Assembly (NCBI GenBank): GCA_032690845.1
Contig: CM064427.1
Location: 5,095,501-5,159,500 of the forward strand
Direction: 5' to 3'
DNA: 64,000 nucleotides
Source of the DNA: Eleusine coracana subsp. coracana
Lineage: Eukaryota; Streptophyta; Magnoliopsida; Poales; Poaceae
The position numbers and the translations under genes are program-made. Of the stretch, positions 11,442-23,496 are shown piece by piece; position 1 is the stretch's first letter; the number at the start of each line of letters is the position of its first letter. The notes under the pieces were generated by a model. It made no database searches and was not told where the DNA came from. It saw only the letters and a list, made by a program, of their open reading frames with translations.

Positions 11442-13931
11442 ATGACTCAACTCCACGGACCGCTGTCTTTGAGCGGCACACCGCCCTCACGAAGCAGCGT
11501 TCTGGGAGATCTCCAATCGGCTGACGACCAGTCTTCATCGCAAGTAACAAAAGAGAACACCCCCGAAATGCAGCCATCGCTTCAGGCAGAAGCAGCGGGC
11601 AACCAAAAAGACCCAGTACAGCACCCTGAACAACCGTCGAACTCACACCCTCCGGGAAGCAGCACCCTAACCTCGATGACAACATCACAAGAGATAGAAC
11701 TATTAGGCTAAAGAGCCAAGCACCTCGAGCAACTCAAGCAACAGCTGTTGCAAGAGCAAGAGCTAAGAAGCAAAGCGCTGTCAGCAAGAGAGAAAGCACT
11801 ACAAGAGAAAAAGTATATAGCCCAGCTCAGACTCAAGAATCTGCAACTGGCAAAAGAAGTCGAAGAATTCCAGAGAATCATTGGCAGGGTGAGTCGCCAG
11901 GAATAAAAACCAATGCCCGAAGCCCACCTGTACCTCGAGCAAGAAGTACCACTCACACCAAGCCATCAGCCAATAGCCATAGAAGTGCTGCCAATTCGAA
12001 GATCAAGCACAACGAGCATAATTGATAAAGACTCACCTCTTTCCGAAGGGTTGCAAAGAGCCTCATACCCGCCGCAGTTCAGAATGATACCGCTAGCCTA
12101 ATTCAGGGGAAATTCTGACCCAAGGCAATTCCTTATGAGCTACGAAGCAGCAATGATATCAGCAGGAGGAGACGAGGTAACATTGGCAAAGGCATTCGTT
12201 TGCGCCCTCAAAGAGTCCGCCCTCAATTGGTACTTCAACTTGCCTCTCGGGTCTCTGTACAGCTGGGAAAACATCACGGATAAGGTGGTCGCAAGTTTAC
12301 GAGGGTTCCGCACCATTATGGAACCATCGCACGAGCTGTTGAATATCGCCTAGCAGGAGAATGAGCAATTACATGAGTACTACAGAAGATTCCTCACGCT
12401 TCGAGCCCAGGCCCCGAGCGTCACGGATGAGGCGGCAATAAATTCTGTACTCAGAGGCATGCGAGCATGCCAGATGTCTTCATACTGCGTGCGGATACCC
12501 CCGCACACCATGCAAATATTATGCACAAAGTTCGAAGAGTACAGTAGATTGGATGTGGATTACAAGAGACGTAAGCAAAGTCAAAGTAAGAGCCGCAACT
12601 AGTCACACAGCGAAGGTGGCTATCAAGAAAGACAGTACAGAAAAACCAAGCAACCCATCGGTACAGAAAAACCAAGCAGCCCATCGAACCCTCCCCTTCG
12701 TTCATCGGTCACATCGAAGAAGAAAAAAAAAGACACTATCAGCAGAGGCAACCAGAGCAATGATTTCAGAGGAAGCGACCAACGAGGGCGTGGCAGAGGC
12801 CGAGGCTCTCAAATCTAGACTCGGTCGGCCAGAAAGCCGTACTGTTTCTACTGCGGAGAGGACAAGGGGCACAAAACTTCCACATGCCTCAAAGCAAAAG
12901 AAATCCAAGAAAGGATCAAAGCAGAAAAGAAGGCTTCGTCCTTACCCAAAGCCATCAATTATACATCGCCCAACCCATGGCCCCAGCAACCATATCCACA
13001 GCCCGCTCAACCCAACTATCACTACCCAAGCACCCACCATCATCAACTTTACGCACCGTCCCCATATTTTCATCCAACTCATCCCACACAACCACCCAAC
13101 CAGTACACCCAATTCAGACAATAAATTCAGCAACCATCACCCAACCAAGACCAGCAAAGGCAAAAGCAAGAGCCTCAATACCTACCACAGCCTAAACCAA
13201 AACCTACCCCAAGCCAAGCCACAACCTTCCCAATACAAGGTTATATTAGAATGATATGCGGAGGGTCATCTTCAGACTTCGAAAACAAAAGAAGAAGAAA
13301 AGATCACTTTCGAATGGTAAACAACGTTTTCACAGAAGGACCTGTTATCAAGTCAAATTGGTCTCATATTCCCATCACATTCACCGAGTCAGATCTCAGC
13401 CTCAAAGCTTACCCGCATGTCGATGCATTCATAATCGAAGCCCACATCCATACTTGGATGGTCAGCAAAGTCCTTGTAGACAACGACAGCCAGGCAGACA
13501 TCCTGTTCATAAACACCTTTGAGCAAATGGGCCTCAACAAAGGTTCTCTACAGTCGTCAAATATACCATTCATTGGCTTTGGCGGAAAAAGAATCACCCC
13601 CATGGACACAATCTTCCTACCGGTATCGTTTGGCAACACTCAAAACCCTCGAACAGAGTATGTAACATTCGATGTGGTGGATCTTTGCCACCCATTTAAT
13701 GTTATATTTGGTCGGGGCACAATTAACCCCTTTGAAGCCGTCATCCACAGTGTATATCTATGTATGAAGATTCCAGCAGCCGGAGGGGTTATCACAGTCA
13801 AGGGAGACCAACAAATGGCAAAAGACATAGAAAAAGGCTATGCACCAGGGGAAAAGAACTGCAACAACATACAGATTTTCAGCCAAGAGCAGCTAGAGGA
13901 CGAAAAGAGAGCTCGAAAGGCCCGTGAGTAG
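11442..13931 (+). pseudogene. gag and protease region of Tat element
   Basis: One reading frame runs from the ATG at 11,442 through gag into protease, broken by stops near 11,709, 11,904, 12,099, 12,351, 12,600, 12,816 and 13,125. A Glu/Lys/Gln-rich coiled coil lies at about 11,720-11,900. The retrotransposon gag core follows at 12,110-12,540 (FLMSYEAAMISAGGDEVTLA, LNWYFNLP). A CCHC zinc knuckle (C-x2-C-x4-H-x4-C, CFYCGEDKGHKTSTC) sits near 12,845-12,890, followed by a Pro/Gln/Tyr-rich spacer. Protease (13,251-13,931) has the active-site strand VLVDNDSQADILF, where Tat members usually have D-[GN]-G-S. Many stops look like C-to-T changes of CAA/CAG codons, as expected for a methylated silent element. 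Confidence 0.88.
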
Positions 13932-13985
13932 CATAAAGCGAACGCAAGAGAAGAGACATGATGCCTCAATAAAGAGAAGGTCGCA

Positions 13986-16042
13986 GTGCAGCCAGACGAA
14001 GAAACCAAAAAAGTACTCCTTGATGAGCAAGTCCTTGGCCAGTTCGTCACAGTGGGCTCTAGTTTAGACTCCGAAGAAAAGAAAAAACTTTTAGCATTCC
14101 TCAGTAAGAACAAAGATGTATTTGTCTGGTCTTCAGCAGACCTCAAAAGCGTGGACAGAAGCATCATAGAGCACAAGCTAGAAGTCGACACAAAGATCAA
14201 GCCAAAGAAACAAAGACTTCAAAAGACGTCAGATGAAAAAACAGAAGCTATCAGAGCGGAAGTCCAAAGGCTCCTCGATGCTTCCGTTATCCGCAAAGTC
14301 AAATATCCGTCTTGGCTGGCAAACTGCGTATGGTGAAGAAAAAGAACGGGAAGTGGAAAATGTGCATAGACTTCACAGATCTCAACAAAGCTTGCCCCAA
14401 AGATGATTTCTCATTGCCCCGAATTGATAAAATCGTGGACGCAGCAGCTGGGAGCGAGCTGTTGTCACTGCTTGAATGCTTCTCCGGCTACTATCAGATA
14501 TGGCTAAGGAGGGAGGATGAGGAAAAAACAAGTTTTATCACACCCTTTAGTACTTAATGTTTTGTAAGAATGCCCGAGGGATTGAAAAATGTCGGCCCTA
14601 TATTTTGCCGCATGACCCAAAAAGCCTTTGAGTCGCAGTTTGGAAAAAACGTACACGCTTATGCGGACGATATCATAGTAGCAAGTAAAGCAAAAGGCTA
14701 CCATATCTCAGACCTCGTGGAAACATTTGCAAACCTTCGAGCAGCAAGGTTAAAACTGAATCTGGAGAAGTGTGTTTTCGACATCCAGAAAGGAAGAGTA
14801 CTCGGTTGTCTGGTGTCAGCCAAAGGCATCGAAGCCAACCCAGACAAAATCAAAGCAATCATCCAAATGCAAGAACCCCAGTGCCGAAAAGATGTGCAGA
14901 AACTCATAGGCACAATGGCCGCATTAAATCGGTTCATATCCAGATCAGCCGAGAGAAGCTTGCCCTTCTTCCAAACACTCCGAGGGGCTCAACCCTTCGA
15001 ATGGGGTCCAGAGCAGCAAAGAGCCTTCATAGAGTTAAAAAACTATCTCGAAAAGCAATCAAAGATTACCAACCTAGAGCCCGGGGCTGTGCTGTTGTTA
15101 TATGTCGCTGCGTTCCACTCGGCGGTCAGTGCAGTCCTCATACAGAAAAAGAAAATAATCAAAACGGTTAAAGGGAAGCCGACGGAACTCTTGGTGCAAC
15201 TACCGGTATACTATGTCAGCGAGGCACTGTCTGTCTCTAAGAGGCTGCATTCCGAGATGGAAAAAATTGCGTACGCGGTAGTCATGGCTTCCAGAAAGCT
15301 ACGACATTATTTTGAGGCTTATCAGATCAAAGTGCTCACTAGCCAACCACTTAATAAAATATTTGGCAACTGAGAAGCTTCGGTTACACTCGGCAAATGG
15401 GTCATGGAACTCTCAGAGCATGTAGTAGACTTCGAGAAACGCAGTGCCATCAAGTCCCAGGTAGTTGCTGACTTCATAGCAGATTGGACAGCTCCGCAGT
15501 AAGTAAAAAATCAAGCATGGTCTGAGCCAGAGTGGACAGCGCATTGCGACGGAGCCTAGGAACTGGCCGGGGCAGGAATAGCAGCAGTAGTCACCTCGCC
15601 CATGGGCGTCAAAATGAAATACGCTATAAGGCTCGAGTTCAGCAAAGAAACGGACAAGTGCACCAATAACATAGCAGAGTATGAGGCAGTACTATTGGGG
15701 CTCAAGAAACTGAGAGCACTTCGAGTCCAGAGGTGCAGAATCAGAACAGATTCCAAGATCGTTGCATGTCAATACGACAAAGAATTCACAACCAGGGACC
15801 CATTGATTGAGAAATACCACAGCACCACCCGAAGTATGGAAAAGTACTTCAAAGGCTTCGATATACAGTATATCGAGAGAAGGTTCAACACAGAGGCAAA
15901 CGAACTCGCCAAGTTGGCAGCAAGGCAAGAGGCAATACCACAAGATGTGTTCTTTCAAATAATCACAGAACCTTCGATCAAAACAGTCCTCCAGGACCCC
16001 AAACAAATACACGCAGTAATCAGCGAAGACTGGAGGACTTAA
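13986..16042 (+). pseudogene. Reverse transcriptase and RNase H of Tat element
   Basis: The frame of gag-protease continues to about 14,336, then a frameshift near 14,320 moves the rest into another frame. RT blocks are clear: KWKMCIDFTDLNKACPKDDF, LLECFSGYYQI, and YADD at about 14,660-14,671. The first catalytic Asp (normally LLDCFSGY) is Glu here (codon 14,474-14,476), which should cripple polymerisation. Stops occur at 14,555 and 15,371. RNase H follows: AHCDGA near 15,543, a stop in the same region, then EYEAVLLGLKKLRAL. This is the normal RT-RNase H order and length for the family. Confidence 0.9.
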
Positions 16043-16099
16043 ATCATTACGTACCTTAAGGGTTTTTATGAGGCACACACTGAGTCAGAGGCCAAAAGA

Positions 16100-17254
16100 A
16101 TGCAGCAAAGTGCCAGGAACTACAGAATCATCGAGGGTCAGTTATTTAAGTCAGGAATTTGCGCTCCACTACTCAAGTGTGTAAGCAGAACGGAGGGTAC
16201 CCAGCTACTCAGCAAGATACACGAGGGAATCTGCGGAGCGCATATTGGACCTCGGCCATTAGCTGCAAAGACAGTTAGGCAGGGCTTCTTTTGGCCATCT
16301 ATGGTCAAGGATGTCGCATAAATAGTAACCAGATGCGAAGCCTGTCAAAAAATCTCAAATAGCTAGTCAGCACCTTTGCAGCCAACGCAACTCATAGCCC
16401 CATCATGACCTCTCCAAGGCTGGGGAATCGACATCGTTGGACCCCTAACCACAACAATGAGGAATTACAGGTGGGCAGTTGTAGCGCTAGAATATAGTAC
16501 CAAGTGGATCGAAGCAAAACCAATCACAAACATCTCGGCAGCAACAATCAGAAAGTTCTTTTGGCAAAATGTCGCCTGCCGCTTCGGAGTGCCAAGAGAC
16601 ATAACAGTCGACAACGGAAAACAATTCGAGAATGATATGTTTAAAGAGTTCTGTCACTCCATCGGAACCAAAGTCGTCTTCGCGTCAGTATATCACCCCC
16701 AGTCGAACGGAGCCGTCGAAAGAGCAAACAGCCTTATATTCAAGGCAATCAAAAAGATACTCCTCGATAACAAGAAAGGAAAATGGACAGAAGAACTGCC
16801 AAGGGTCATTTGGTCGCACAACACAACCGAAACCAGAGCAACTAAATACTCGCCCTTCAGGTTACTTTACGGGGAAGAGGCAGTCACGCCCGAGGAGATT
16901 TTACACCAAGGTCCTAGAACCTTCAATGCAAAATCAACACAGCCGGCAGAGGACGAATCGAAGGATCTGATGGAAGTTGACAGACTGGATGCAGTCGTCA
17001 ACCTTGAAAAGTATCAATCAGAAACACGGCACTGGAGGGATCAAAAAGTCACACCCCGAGCCAACGCAGTAGGAGACCTACTTCTACTCCGAAGCCCTAG
17101 AACAGAAAGCAAAGGCAAGTTAGGGCCAAAATGGGAGGGTCCATTCATTGTGGCAAAATCAAACAGGCCCGAAGCGTATAGGCTCCAAACTTCGCAAGGA
17201 GAAGAGTTGCCGCATTCTTCGAATGCGGACAACCTTCGAAGATTTTACGTATAA
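16100..17254 (+). pseudogene. Integrase of Tat element
   Basis: The integrase holds an HHCC zinc finger (KIHEGICGAHIG through CEACQ) and the DDE core: D in WGIDIVGP, D in VDNGKQF, E in GAVERAN. The C-terminal GPKWEGPFIV and YRLQ region is the usual Gypsy integrase tail, and the frame ends naturally with NLRRFYV at 17,254. Stops at 16,318, 16,363 and 16,387 break the zinc finger-core linker. The catalytic triad itself is intact. Confidence 0.9.
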
Positions 17255-17627
17255 GAAAAAGCATTACTCGAAGCATGTAAAAAGCCAAGCATAGCACGAA
17301 GCTATAAGTGCTACCTTGAGATTAGTTGGTAGATTTTCTTTTTTCAGCCTTTTCTTTTCTAGGCAATTATGTAAAGGACCGTACTCTTTTCCTCACAAGG
17401 GGAACCCTTCGCAGGAATAAGGTTTTTAACGAGGCGGATCCTATGTAAACCCCAACTAAATCTATAAAGCTGCCTTCCCTAAAGCGGAAAGCCTCGCTCA
17501 GCAGAGCACGTCGAAACAACTCCCATCACGGAGATTGAAATATTCGACGAAGAGCAAAAAGATCTCAAGCCATAGCTGCCACACTGGTCAAGCCCGAAGA
17601 GCTAAGACCCGTGCAACCAGCTAACTT

Positions 17628-18178
17628 AGTGAAAAAATGCCAAAGGACTCGTTGCAGCCCAAACCCGTCAAAGGGGTGCTCTAAAACACCTCGCTCCTAA
17701 CACTTCGAGGGGGAGGGTGGTGTTTTTCAAAAACTTAGCGAAAACATGCTAAGGGGCTCGTTGCAGCCCAAACCCGTCAAAGGGTTCGCCCTAAAACACC
17801 TCGCCCCTAGCACTTCGAGGGGGAGGGTGATGTTTTTCAACAAAACTTAGCGACAAAATGATAAGGGGCTCATTGCAGCCCAAACCCGTCAAAGCGTTTG
17901 CCCTAAAACACCTCGCCCCTAGCACTTCGAGGAGGAGGATGGCGTTTTTCAAAAAACTAAGCGAAAAAAATGCTAAGGGGCTCGTTGCAGCCCAAACCCG
18001 TCAAAGGGTTTGCCCTAAAACACCTCGCCCCTAGCACTGAGGGGGAGGGCAGCGTTTTTTAGAAAACCTTAACAAAAAACGCTAAGGAGCTCGTTGCAGC
18101 CCAAATCCCGTCGAAGGGTTCATCCTAGAATACCTCGCCTTTAGCAATTCGAGGGAGAGGGTGGTGTTTTTCAAAATT
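17628..18178. repeat. Five ~110-bp tandem repeats in Tat 3' region
   Basis: A unit containing CTAAGGGGCTCGTTGCAGCC, then CAAACCCGTCAAAGGG and CCTCGCCCCTAGCACTTCGA, recurs five times. The anchor GTTGCAGCCC starts at 17,651, 17,760, 17,872, 17,984 and 18,093, giving periods of 109, 112, 112 and 109 bp. The array lies between the end of pol and the end of the antisense gene. Each unit holds short G-rich and C-rich arms able to pair (CTAAGGGGCTCG with CGCCCCTAG). Confidence 0.9.
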
Positions 18179-18260
18179 CGACGTCAGTGCTAAGCAAATC
18201 ATAGCAACACAAGCATGGCAAGACACAATTTATTACAAATGCAGCTACTGAATATTTACA

Positions 18261-21200
18261 TCACAAATCATAATCAATGGGTTCTTCTTTTACAACAACC
18301 CCAGAGGCTAACAAGTGGGAAAGCAAAACCGACCATTCATCGGCGGCGTAACCAGGCGGAGGGGGGCAAGGATTAGGTCTCGAGCCCCCGGAACCAAGGA
18401 CACCCGAATCTTGGGCATTTCCACTAGTTGGAACCGGTGCTTGAGAAAAGGATTTAGCAATCTTCATCGGCAAATTCAGCATGGAGCTAATTGACCGCTT
18501 CGCCACAGCAAGTCGCAGAAGGGACGACCGCAAAATCGAGGCGCCGGAACCCGGTCCTCGCTCCCTGCAAGGTCTGTCTATGGAGACTCCCCCACCACGG
18601 GACCTACCCCTACCCCGACGACCAAGTGTGGATGACGCACTAGATGAAGCTCCACGAGTAAATAAGTGGGAATAAGCCCCCACACAAACCACACCGGCAT
18701 CCAAAGTCACCAAGCGCGCTTTGGACAAAGATGCGCGCGCGAGGTACTCAAATCTTTCAGTCTCCGTCGCAACATCTAACGCTTCGAAGTCGCTCAAACT
18801 AGCCTCAGAACTACTCGATGCAGGCATCGGTACGGAAGCATTATCCATTAAAGATCGAGGCCCTTCGCTCATCAAGTCTAACATGCGCAACACGAAAGAT
18901 CCACTAGAAGCATCCTCTTCGGACTCCCGCGCAGGCGACACGAAGGACACCTACGTAGGGTGAAGTAGGCATGTCAAAATTTTAGTTACAAAATTTCCCT
19001 CAGGACCTCCCAAAAAGTATGTTATATCAACACAACAACTAAAAATAATCCTAAACCTCGCTCGGTGCGGCTTTTGATCCACCCTCCGAAGTTTCAGCCT
19101 TCTCAGCGGCGTTCCTCGAAGTCCCTTGGCCCCTCGAAGGATCTTCAGCCCGGCCGTCACCGTTCCTTGAAGAGCCACGCATCTGCATAAGCACAATTAT
19201 TTTCAACTTCGAATATCGCGCGAATAAATGAAAATACAATGCACAAACAAAAGTATAACCTGAGCCAGTTTCTCAATGGCAGCTTGTCGAGCGACTTCGC
19301 GGCCGTGATCACGTAAGAATTTCATCGCGGCGCGCTTAGCCGCGACGATGGCCTCCGGTGACAAGTCGTCCCGAGCGTCTGCCCCAATCGGAAAGTTGCG
19401 CCTTCCTAGAGCATGGAAGTTATCGCAGCCTTCGCGTTTCAGCAGCCCAAAAGCAGCCTCCACAGTATGCAGCGCGCCGAAGTTGCTGCGTTTGTCCATC
19501 ACCCCCGGGAGAGATTCGAACTCAGATTTTAGCCACCCAAAGAAAACAGCTTCGGTGATTGCAGCCCCGTCGGTCAATGACATGGGCTCAGCACCAACAT
19601 AACCTAAAGCCTTGCAATACTGCTGGTGTGCGGATATAGCTTGGGCAACGAAACTATAGTTGCGAGTCAATCGGTCATGCTTCAAGGCTGTGTTCTTATT
19701 TTCTAGAGCTGTGATCTTAGCCTCAGCAGCCTCCAGGCGACTTCAGCCCGTGAAGCATTAAGCTCCTTTTGCATGCGCTTAGCTTCAAGCGCAGCCTCAT
19801 CCTTCGCAGACCGAAGGCTGTTAAGCTTCTCCTTCAGCAACATGTTCTCTGTTGCAAGTGAATTCTTCTCCTTCTCCAACGAAGCTAGCTCAGGATGTGG
19901 GCCTGAAACAAAACGATAGTCAAGATAACCCTATCACAAAACTCAATAAAAATAGTATAACGTTTTTCATACACTATCAAAGCCAAGCATACTTACATGT
20001 CTCAAAACATGGCAGAGGTTGCGCCGCAAGTCCCCGGCTCCAAACAGCTGAGCCTCCTCAGCTATGAAAGCGTCAGGAGCCGAGCATAGGTTAGCCCAAG
20101 CCTGGGGATCAGCAAAATCCTCGTACCCCTCAGGCAGCCCCAAGCCTCTACCAGCAGACCCTCCAGAGGCTCCAGCCCCAATCAAAAGTTGGCTTGGACT
20201 CGAAGGTCCAGGGCGAGTAGAAAATCTTTCCTTCAGACCTGCAAGGGTGTCCGCGGCCTCCGTATCCACAGCCTGACTCCTCGCGGGAATAGCGGAGGGA
20301 CTCGAAGTTGGCGCATCAGCAGCACCGCCCGCAGCAGGGGGAGACACCACCACCACGCCATCCTCCTCGTCATCGTTGCCGTCGAAGGCATCCGCCATCG
20401 CGCCAGCGCGCACCAACGTCCCAACGGCGCGGAGGCCGGGGGCAGACGAGCTCGAAGAGTCCTGGCGGGGTTCTTTAGCCGGCGCATGCTTCCGAGGGAC
20501 CTTTGAAGCTTCCTTCTCCATTTTTCTTTTCCCAATCTGTAGGGGAGGCTTCGGCGGACACTTCTCCTTCCTGGCCTTTTTGGCCCCCGTTGCCTTCCCA
20601 ACATCTGAACCAACATTTCCAGGGGGTCGATTCCGCTTCATCGGAGGGCCTAGCGCGACACGAGCGGGGTACTTCACACCGACCAATGTCAGGACACGGT
20701 TAAGTCGGCCGTTGTGCGAAGTCCGCTCGCAGGTGTGCTTGTGCTCCTCGTGAGTGTAAGGTCCCACCACAGCCTCGCTGGTGCACTGCAGGAAAACCAA
20801 AAAGTCTTCATCGCCAAAACCCCGTTTGTCCACGGGCACCTCCGGGAAAGGTATGGTAATATCGGGCCACGAGGGGATCTTCTTCGTAATAAACCCAGGA
20901 ATCAAACACACCTCGCGTAGTGGTCACATATTCGCAGCCACAAACTCTTCGACGAGGTCCCGACCGCTTGAGTTGAAGGTAGCGACGCAGAAGGCAGCCT
21001 CGTTCTTACAGTCCTTGGGCACCCTGCCTTCCGTGGACCGAGGCTCGCAATGAGTTAGCTTTGAAGCTAAGGGAAAAGTAGTTGCCCCTCCCACTTCCGC
21101 AGGAGCAGTTTTCGCGGCAACCTTCACGTACAGCCAGCACTCATGCCATTTGTCACTCCAACGGTTTCGACTGCACTTAACAAATTGATTATCGTGCTTG

Positions 21201-22018
21201 AAGCGAGGCACGAAGGTTACGCAGCCAAAGTCAGCCTCATGCACCACGCCATATCTTGATAGTTTTTGGCTGATAGTGGGTGTAGTAGTATTTGCAGAAT
21301 ACTTCAATGTCAGGCTGACCCTGATAACTTAGCACGCCCTAGGCGAATTTGCTTAGCATAGCCATCCCACCGGGGCTGATGTGATGCAGCTGCACGTTGA
21401 ACCTACTCAACACGTCCTTCACGAAGGCTGAGCAGGGAAAGCATAGGCCAGCAGTGAAGTGGTCTTCAAGGACCACGGTCTCGTCTTCAGCAGGGCACGG
21501 GGCAACCTCCTAACCAGCCAGTCGGGCTCCTCCGGAGTGAAAACACCCTAACTCGACAAGCCTGTGTAGTTTGGTTCCCGAAAACGGAGGTCCGAGGCCT
21601 GCATCCCTCGTGGTCTTTCCCCTTCCCCTTTCGGCCCTTCAACAGGTAAAAATCATCAGTGGACAGCAGATCACTAATATCTACATCCACGTCCTCTAGG
21701 TCCTCATCCATCGGACCAGAGCTCCAAACCCTATGGCTCGAACCTTGCCCTTGGGTATCGGTGGCTACCCTCCCAACACCTCGGGGAGCGAAATCCCAGT
21801 CACCACCCCCTTCCTCATCGTCCTCTTCTTCATTATCTTCAACCTCTTTTGATGGTTCCCGACCATGAGCATGACTCAACCCCTCGGGAGCAGCAGTAAG
21901 GTTATCCTCCGAACTCCTAGCAAATTCCGCCTCAGTGTCGCCCTCACTTGCAGCGACGTCGACAGCCGTCGAAGGCAGGTTTTCCTCAGTGGCAGCCTCG
22001 CCATGTCTTCAGATCCTG
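18261..22018 (-). pseudogene. Antisense gene of Tat element (Transposase_28-like / aORF)
   Basis: Minus-strand coding pieces extend from an acceptor-like TTGCAG| near 22,018 to 18,261. The acidic N-terminal part contains EDNEEEDDEEGGGDWDFAP (about 21,800). A domain reads FTAGLCFPCSAFVKDVLSRF then NVQLHHISPGGMAMLSKFA (about 21,450-21,350). This matches the plant 'putative gypsy-type transposon' domain. Further pieces include WHECWLYVK (about 21,130), a large Lys/Pro/Ala-rich region (20,911-19,967) and a terminal region to 18,261. Several stops and shifts are present. Such antisense genes occur in Tat elements of grasses; their role is unresolved. Confidence 0.75.
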
Positions 22019-22640
22019 CAATTTAACACAAAAGGTGAGCTCCGTAGGAACCTGGAAACTAGCCCCAAGTATTACTAGGAACACTTCGAAGCAAGGATCC
22101 AAGCATACCGAGTTAACTCAAACGCAGCTTCAAAAGCAAAAGCAACCAAAGAACAGCGTGAGCGCACGAAGCTAGGGGAAGCTACAGCACTAAAAAGCAA
22201 ATCGCAACAGAAGCTTCGTAGACCTTTAACACCCCCCCCCCCCCGCTTATATAGCGGGTAAAAACGGACGAGCATTTACTGCGGAGCCTCGGGAGTCGAA
22301 GCCATAGTAACACAAAATTTAAAGCGGAAGACAAAGAGCCACGACACCCAAGATAGCCAAGTGTTACCTTCGAGAGAGCCAGACGAGCTCCCAGAAGACG
22401 ACTCGCTTTCCGAAATAATTACTGTTCAAACCCTAGTCATAATCACAGGCATAGTGGAAGCTCAACGGACAAGTAACTAGTAAAAATAATAATTTTCTAC
22501 TGCAGTTATTCTTCTTTTATAGGCAGAAGCCCTGGTAGCTTCGTTCGAAAAACCCAACTTTGATGCTCGAAGGGTGGTGTTTGGGTAAGAGATCCCGGCG
22601 AAGCGAGGGTTTCGGCCAATCAAAGTTGGACCCATCCCTC

Positions 22641-22650
22641 GAGGGGCTAC
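22641..22650 (+). promoter_or_regulatory. Polypurine tract of Tat element
   Basis: GAGGGGCTAC lies directly before the 3' LTR, the expected plus-strand primer position. Confidence 0.7.
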
Positions 22651-23242
22651 TGTTGGGTGGATCACATCACAAGCCACCCTTCGAAGGTTCATCAAAGTCA
22701 GGCTATGAATAAAAAGTCAAAGTCAACATATTGTTATCCTTTTTCTTTATTATTATTATTCATTATTAACCGTAACTTTGAGGCACAGACGTTCATTGGA
22801 GGCCAAGGCAAAACCAGGACACTTCGAGCAGGATCTCAGCGCCCTCGGAGGATGAAGTCGTCATCCTTCAAAGAAATGCGTGCGGCGGAAGATCAAGAGC
22901 TTGTTTGGCGCGAAGGGGGTAACACGTGGCACCAGCACATGTTGTGGCGTGCGGAGCAAGAAAGAGCACCAGGAGTGCTCGAATGACCAATTTATCCTTT
23001 ATGACCATTTTGTACAGAATATTCGAAGAATATAATAGGTAATTAGGGGCAAAATGGTCATTTGCACATGGCCTAAGTACAGGCCTATAAAAGGAACACC
23101 CCTACTTACTTGTAACGGGATGAATCTTTTTAAGAATACGTCAGAAGAGCCCTTTTCGTCTCGTTTCATACCCTTCGTAATTTTTTTTTATGTTCACTCT
23201 TTCTATTGGTGTCATCGAAACTCACACTGAGTGACACCAACA
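22651..23242 (+). repeat. 3' LTR of Tat element
   Basis: It starts TGTTGGGTGG and ends GACACCAACA. It is colinear with the 5' LTR over its whole length, with scattered substitutions dominated by transitions. Confidence 0.92.
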
Positions 23243-23496
23243 ATCAACATGAACAACACAATTGGCGGGTGAAAGCAAAAATGCATCAATAATAGTGAAA
23301 GGAGAAGGTTCAATCCTTAATGACTTACAGTGCTCGCTGTAAAGTGATGAACCAAACTTATGTAGCTTACAACAGGGATAAAACGTGGTGATCTGTAAAC
23401 ATGTTCAGCTTTAAACAATCAAAGCAGGTGCTAGCACGCACCATTCTTTGTCCGAAAGAAAATGTACCACCAAAAACCTTTTGGCATGTAAGTTAC

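Larger units (their letters stand above)
10812..23242 (+). mobile_element. Tat-lineage Ty3/Gypsy LTR retrotransposon, complete but inactive
   Basis: The element is 12.4 kb with LTRs of 590 and 592 bp ending TGTTRG...CCAACA. It has a tRNA-type primer site, then gag, protease, RT, RNase H and integrase on the plus strand in the Gypsy order. A long 3' region before the polypurine tract carries an antisense gene, which is the hallmark of the Tat/Ogre branch. The LTRs differ at about 23 of the first ~240 positions by eye, so the insertion is not recent. CAATC occurs at 10807-10811 and again at 23241-23245, overlapping the terminal CA, which is consistent with a target duplication but not a clean one. 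Confidence 0.93.

Noticed and set aside
18481..20920. Plus-strand frames of 60-125 codons within the Tat element
   Set aside because: Mirror images of the antisense gene; composition and conserved blocks support the minus strand.
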